Positions 5,961-8,591 of a stretch of DNA of 8,591 nucleotides are shown piece by piece (within the stretch, counting starts at the first letter, position 1; every line of letters starts with the position of its first letter). Both the position numbers and the translations under genes were made by a program. The DNA is from Verrucomicrobiota bacterium (GTDB lineage Bacteria; Verrucomicrobiota; Verrucomicrobiia; Verrucomicrobiales; Verrucomicrobiaceae). The stretch covers positions 1 through 8,591 of the forward strand of contig VFKY01000406.1 of assembly GCA_009885275.1 (NCBI GenBank), in the 5' to 3' direction. A model generated the notes under the pieces. That model saw nothing but the letters and a program-made list of their open reading frames with translations, did no database searches and was not told where the DNA came from.

Positions 5961-5963
5961 AAT
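5936..5963 (+). promoter_or_regulatory. Promoter of the toxin-antitoxin operon
   Basis: TTGGCT (5936-5941), a 16-base spacer and a perfect TATAAT (5958-5963) lie just before the antitoxin. Transcription should start 6-8 bases after the -10, at 5969-5971, which coincides with the ATG at 5971. The message is therefore predicted to be leaderless. Confidence 0.65.
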
Positions 5964-5970
5964 CATGTAC

Positions 5971-6195
5971 ATGTCACTCACCGAGTTTCCACAAGTTCAG
6001 GCGCTTTCGTTTTACCAAAAGCTTGAGTTGCTTGACGAAATTTGGAAATCGGTTTCAGAGGATCCCTCTTTATTGGCCGTGACTCAGCATGAGAAGGATT
6101 TGCTGGATCAACGATGGAAGGGCTACCTGCAATCACCGGAGAGTGCGCTTACCGTCGATCAGTTTAAGCAAAAGCTAAATACGCTTCGTTCATGA
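5971..6195 (+). CDS. Addiction module antitoxin, TIGR02574/Unstab_antitox type
   Basis: The 74-residue protein matches the short helical antitoxins paired with RelE/ParE toxins: an N-terminal MSLTEFPQVQALSFYQKLEL, then LLDEIWKSVSEDP (20-32), then LLDQRW (44-49). The usual family pattern is an N-terminal 'L-x-x-x-E-R-L-x-L-x-x-x-L-W-x-S', an S-I-x-x-D-P segment, then a helix with L-D-x-R, and a C-terminal part that wraps the toxin. Its job is to neutralise the toxin and, with it, to repress the operon. I chose ATG 5971 over the in-frame ATG two codons earlier (5965) because the predicted transcript begins near 5970 and homologues start M-S-L. The stop overlaps the toxin start as ATGA, typical of translational coupling in these operons. 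Confidence 0.85.
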   Translation: MSLTEFPQVQALSFYQKLELLDEIWKSVSEDPSLLAVTQHEKDLLDQRWKGYLQSPESALTVDQFKQKLNTLRS

Positions 6196-6499
6196 GGAAC
6201 GTGAGAATTCTTCCAGATGTCTTGCTGGATATTGCCGAAGCAGCAGCATGGTATGATGAAAACGGATACGATGGCCTTGGGGATCGTTTCGTTGACACTT
6301 TTTATAGCAGCCTTGCCGCCTTCAATGTGATGGTGAGATTTATCGAACCGCCTATCAAGATTTTCGCAGGATATTAATTCGTCCATTCCCGTATTCTGTG
6401 TTCTACCGACTTCATGACCATGAATGGATCGTTGTGTTGGTCATCCATGCGACTCGTCAGCCGGGCCTCATGAAAGAAATACTCGAAAAACGCAAATAG
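6192..6499 (+). pseudogene. RelE/ParE-family toxin disrupted by a frameshift
   Basis: The gene starts at the ATGA overlap with the antitoxin. The first 43 codons read RNVRILPDVLLDIAEAAAWY and then GLGDRFVDTFYSSLAA, a typical ParE/RelE N-terminal half (E-A-A-x-W-Y, G-L-G-x-R-F). In that phase the frame then leaves the family and stops at 6377. The rest of the toxin is intact one phase back, from about 6323 to a TAG at 6497-6499: EIYRTAYQDFRRILIRPFPY, then SVFYRLHDHEWIVVLVIHAT and RQPG. These are the conserved R-R, R-F-P-Y-x-V-F-Y and H-x-x-R-x-P segments. Restoring one base near 6320-6321 gives about 102 residues, the normal family length, with no gap at the join. I see no slippery heptamer there, so programmed frameshifting is unlikely. 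A recent inactivating deletion or a sequencing error are the main options. Confidence 0.85.
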
Positions 6500-6596
6500 G
6501 CTGTTTCAAAGACACTCTGAGAGTGAGCAAAAACAACGAATCCGTCACTTTTTAGCACTAAGCAAAAGGCCAAATCACGGTAAAACACCGTCAAAC

Positions 6597-6624
6597 TTGC
6601 GCTTTCTCAGTTTCCCCCTATCAT
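6597..6624 (+). promoter_or_regulatory. Candidate typA promoter
   Basis: TTGCGC (6597-6602), 16 bases, then TATCAT (6619-6624) resembles a sigma-70 promoter with 4 of 6 at the -35 and 5 of 6 at the -10. The start would be near 6631, giving a leader of about 50 bases before ATG 6681. That leader contains a small GGCTG/CAGCC stem (6645-6659). No other good candidate is seen between the toxin remnant and typA. Confidence 0.4.
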
Positions 6625-6680
6625 ATGCGCCCCTCAAATCGGGAGGCTGCCCCTCAGCCGCATTGTAACCCCAGTCGTTC

Positions 6681-8525
6681 ATGTCTCCTACACACATCCG
6701 TAACCTCGCCATCATTGCTCACGTTGACCATGGCAAAACCACACTCGTGGATACTCTGCTTCGCGCCAGCGGCAACTTTCGTGAGAATCAGGCGATCGCT
6801 GAACGGGCCATGGACTCCATGGATCTGGAACGTGAAAAGGGCATTACGATCAAGGCCAAGAACACTTCCGTTCACTGGAACGATCATATCATCAACATCG
6901 TTGATACTCCCGGCCACGCCGACTTCGGCGGCGAAGTAGAACGTGTTATGAAGATGGTGGATGGCGTGATGCTCGTGGTGGATGCCTATGAAGGTCCCCA
7001 GGCACAGACTCGTTTCGTGTTGAAGAAGGCGTTGCAGCAGGGCCTGACCCCGATTGTCTTGATCAATAAGATGGATCGTCCGCATATCCAGCCGCAGGAA
7101 GTGCACGACAAGGTACTCGAACTTTTCCTCGAACTGGAAGCCACCGACGAGCAGTTCAACGCCAAATTCCTTTACGGCAGTGCCCGTGCCGGTTGGGTCA
7201 CAGACAGTGCGACAGGCGAACAGCACCCCATGGAATTTCTTCTCAAGCAAATCGTTGATCATATTCCAGCACCGAAAGCAGAGCCTGAAGGCAACTTCGA
7301 AATGCTCGTTTCCAACATTGACTGGGACAGCTTCGTCGGTCGTGTCGCCATCGGTAAAGTAACCCGCGGCAGTGTGAAACTCGGCGACCGCGTCTGGTTG
7401 CTCGGCAAATCTCCTGAAGAGGCAGCCAAGCCGCTTAAGGTGACGAAAGTATTTCAATATGTTGGCACCGGAGCGAGCAGCGACAGCGCGATCGGCACCG
7501 CGGGTGACATCGTCGGGATCAGCGGATTTGAAGACGTCGATATCGGTCAGACCATTGGGGGCTCTGCCGATGCCGCCGCCTTGCCTTTTGTCGCCATTGA
7601 TCCCCCGACCATTGTCATGCAGTTCTCCGTTAATGACGGCCCTCTCGCAGGACGCGAAGGCAAGCATGTGACTTCCCGCGCGATCCGTGATCGTCTTTTC
7701 AAAGAAGCGAAAATGAACGTCTCGCTCTCCATCGATGACACCGACAAGGCGGGTATTTTCAATGTTAGTGCTCGCGGTGCCATGCAGATTGCAGTGCTCG
7801 TAGAGCAGATGCGTCGTGAAGGATTCGAAGTGGTTATTTCCCGTCCGATGGTCATCACCAAGCGCATCAACGGCGACCTGTGTGAGCCTTATGAAACTCT
7901 CTATGTGGAAGTACCAGAAGAGTATGTTGGTGGATTGATGAAGTCCATCTCTGAACGTAAAGGTCGTATCGAAGACATGCATACCCATCCTCACGGTACT
8001 ACACTGGTGGCTACCGTGCCGACCCGTGGTTTGATTGGCTTTGAGTTTGAGTTGATGAACATTTCCAGCGGTCACGGTATTCACAGCCATCTTTTCAAGG
8101 AGTATGCTCCTCATGCCGGTCCGATGACCACTCGTGGCACAGGCACACTTGTTAGCACTGAATCCGGTGAAGCAACTTCCTATGCGCTCGACACCATTCA
8201 GGTTCGAGGCAAACTCTTCATCGCTCCTGGCGACCAGATTTATGATGGCATGATCATTGGTGAAAACCCCCGCATGGACGACCTTCCGGTCAACCCAACG
8301 CGCGCCAAGAATCTCACCAACTTCCGTAGTGCCGGCAATGACAAGAATGCCGCATTACCTCCCCCGATGCGTTTTAGTTTGGAGCGCGCCATCGAATACA
8401 TCGCTCCTGACGAACTCGTGGAAGCCACTCCTCTGAGCATTCGCTTGCGCAAGCGCACGCTGAACTCGGGTGAGCGTCAGCGTGAGAAGAAGAAGACCGA
8501 AGCCGAGTTCGAAGGCGCGGTCTAA
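6681..8525 (+). CDS. typA: Translational GTPase TypA/BipA
   Basis: TypA (BipA) is a ribosome-binding GTPase related to EF-G and LepA, involved in ribosome assembly and stress adaptation. At 614 residues it has the usual length. The GTPase domain shows G1 AHVDHGKT (13-20), the switch 1 segment [11 protein letters not shown] (51-61), G3 DTPGH (75-79), G4 NKMD (129-132) and G5 GSA (166-168). Domain II spans about 205-300. The EF-G-like domain III contains [20 protein letters not shown] (318-337), and domain V follows to about 480. The TypA-specific C-terminal domain begins near [20 protein letters not shown] (484-503) and includes [12 protein letters not shown] (543-554). [12 protein letters not shown] (446-457) is also typical. 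No deletions or missing key residues are seen. The ATG has no Shine-Dalgarno. The gene is monocistronic, with a strong terminator after it. Confidence 0.98.
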   Translation: MSPTHIRNLAIIAHVDHGKTTLVDTLLRASGNFRENQAIAERAMDSMDLEREKGITIKAKNTSVHWNDHIINIVDTPGHADFGGEVERVMKMVDGVMLVVDAYEGPQAQTRFVLKKALQQGLTPIVLINKMDRPHIQPQEVHDKVLELFLELEATDEQFNAKFLYGSARAGWVTDSATGEQHPMEFLLKQIVDHIPAPKAEPEGNFEMLVSNIDWDSFVGRVAIGKVTRGSVKLGDRVWLLGKSPEEAAKPLKVTKVFQYVGTGASSDSAIGTAGDIVGISGFEDVDIGQTIGGSADAAALPFVAIDPPTIVMQFSVNDGPLAGREGKHVTSRAIRDRLFKEAKMNVSLSIDDTDKAGIFNVSARGAMQIAVLVEQMRREGFEVVISRPMVITKRINGDLCEPYETLYVEVPEEYVGGLMKSISERKGRIEDMHTHPHGTTLVATVPTRGLIGFEFELMNISSGHGIHSHLFKEYAPHAGPMTTRGTGTLVSTESGEATSYALDTIQVRGKLFIAPGDQIYDGMIIGENPRMDDLPVNPTRAKNLTNFRSAGNDKNAALPPPMRFSLERAIEYIAPDELVEATPLSIRLRKRTLNSGERQREKKKTEAEFEGAV

Positions 8526-8545
8526 GCTCGTGGATTAATTTGTCG

Positions 8546-8584
8546 AAGACTACTCAGCGGATTTCCGTTGAGTAGTCTTTTTTT
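8546..8584 (+). terminator. Rho-independent terminator of typA
   Basis: AAGACTACTCAGCGG (8546-8560) pairs along 15 positions, one of them G-U, with CCGTTGAGTAGTCTT (8565-8579) around a 4-base loop ATTT. Seven T residues run from 8578 to 8584. This is a classic intrinsic terminator, 21 bases after the typA stop. Confidence 0.93.
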
Positions 8585-8591
8585 GCCTTCG

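Noticed and set aside
6513..6525. CACTC-TGA-GAGTG hairpin after the toxin remnant
   Set aside because: It has a five-base-pair stem and is followed by an A-rich rather than T-rich stretch, so it is too weak to call a terminator.
6577..6591. ACGGT-AAAAC-ACCGT inverted repeat upstream of the typA promoter
   Set aside because: The arms are only 5 bases; such a repeat is expected by chance in a gap this long, and it does not overlap the proposed promoter.
6625..6939. A 104-codon plus-strand frame starting at the end of the typA -10 region
   Set aside because: It overlaps the conserved GTPase domain of typA in another phase and gives a Ser/Pro/Arg-rich shadow sequence. Its ATG would lie upstream of the predicted transcript start.
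6654..8114. A 486-codon open frame on the minus strand inside typA
   Set aside because: It is exactly antisense to a highly conserved gene. Its predicted product is rich in His and Cys with no recognisable motif, as expected from the codon bias of typA read backwards.
1..8591. Mobile elements, tRNA or rRNA genes, CRISPR arrays, phage genes
   Set aside because: I saw no transposase, terminal repeats, regularly spaced repeats, tRNA cloverleaf or rRNA-like segment anywhere in the window.

Overview
This window carries a bacterial chromosomal segment of mostly housekeeping genes with one small accessory island. A Gram-negative organism is implied by the lipid A kinase LpxK and by two lipoprotein signal peptides. 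A member of Verrucomicrobiota (PVC group) is the best guess. That rests on the style of the OppA N-terminus, on the 'H-S-N-G-x-x-K-I...D-L-P-E-E-L' module in the gene at 903-1766, and on an insert in LpxK. This assignment is inference from family memory, not a search.

Layout. Positions 1-4129 are all on the minus strand. Read in the direction of transcription they are lpxK, an RlmB-type RNA methyltransferase, a coiled-coil lipoprotein, a membrane-anchored coiled-coil protein, secG, and the start of an oligopeptide-binding lipoprotein that runs off the left edge. lpxK and the methyltransferase form one unit. The two coiled-coil genes form a second, AT-richer unit with a dyad-rich promoter region at 2160-2246. 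secG and the oppA-like gene form a third. From 4375 onward the main genes are on the plus strand: RNase PH with a good terminator, a short chlorite-dismutase-family heme protein, a type II toxin-antitoxin pair, and typA/bipA with a strong terminator at the right edge. A 38-codon minus-strand ORF lies between the heme protein and the antitoxin. The 245 bases between lpxK and rph hold no gene or clear promoter that I can support.

How the parts relate. SecG (protein export), LpxK (lipid A), the two coiled-coil envelope proteins and the OppA-like lipoprotein all concern the cell envelope. RlmB, RNase PH and TypA concern ribosome or RNA maturation.

The most interesting points are these: (1) the toxin gene is broken by a one-base frame change while its antitoxin, operator and promoter look intact; (2) the antitoxin appears to start on a leaderless transcript; (3) the chlorite-dismutase homologue keeps the proximal His, the distal Arg and a plausible Glu partner; (4) the RlmB homologue has no N-terminal RNA-binding domain; (5) almost no gene here has a properly spaced Shine-Dalgarno sequence; (6) the uncharacterised lipoprotein and coiled-coil pair sits behind two perfect dyads. 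I did not find a clearly new multi-gene system. The coiled-coil pair is the nearest candidate.
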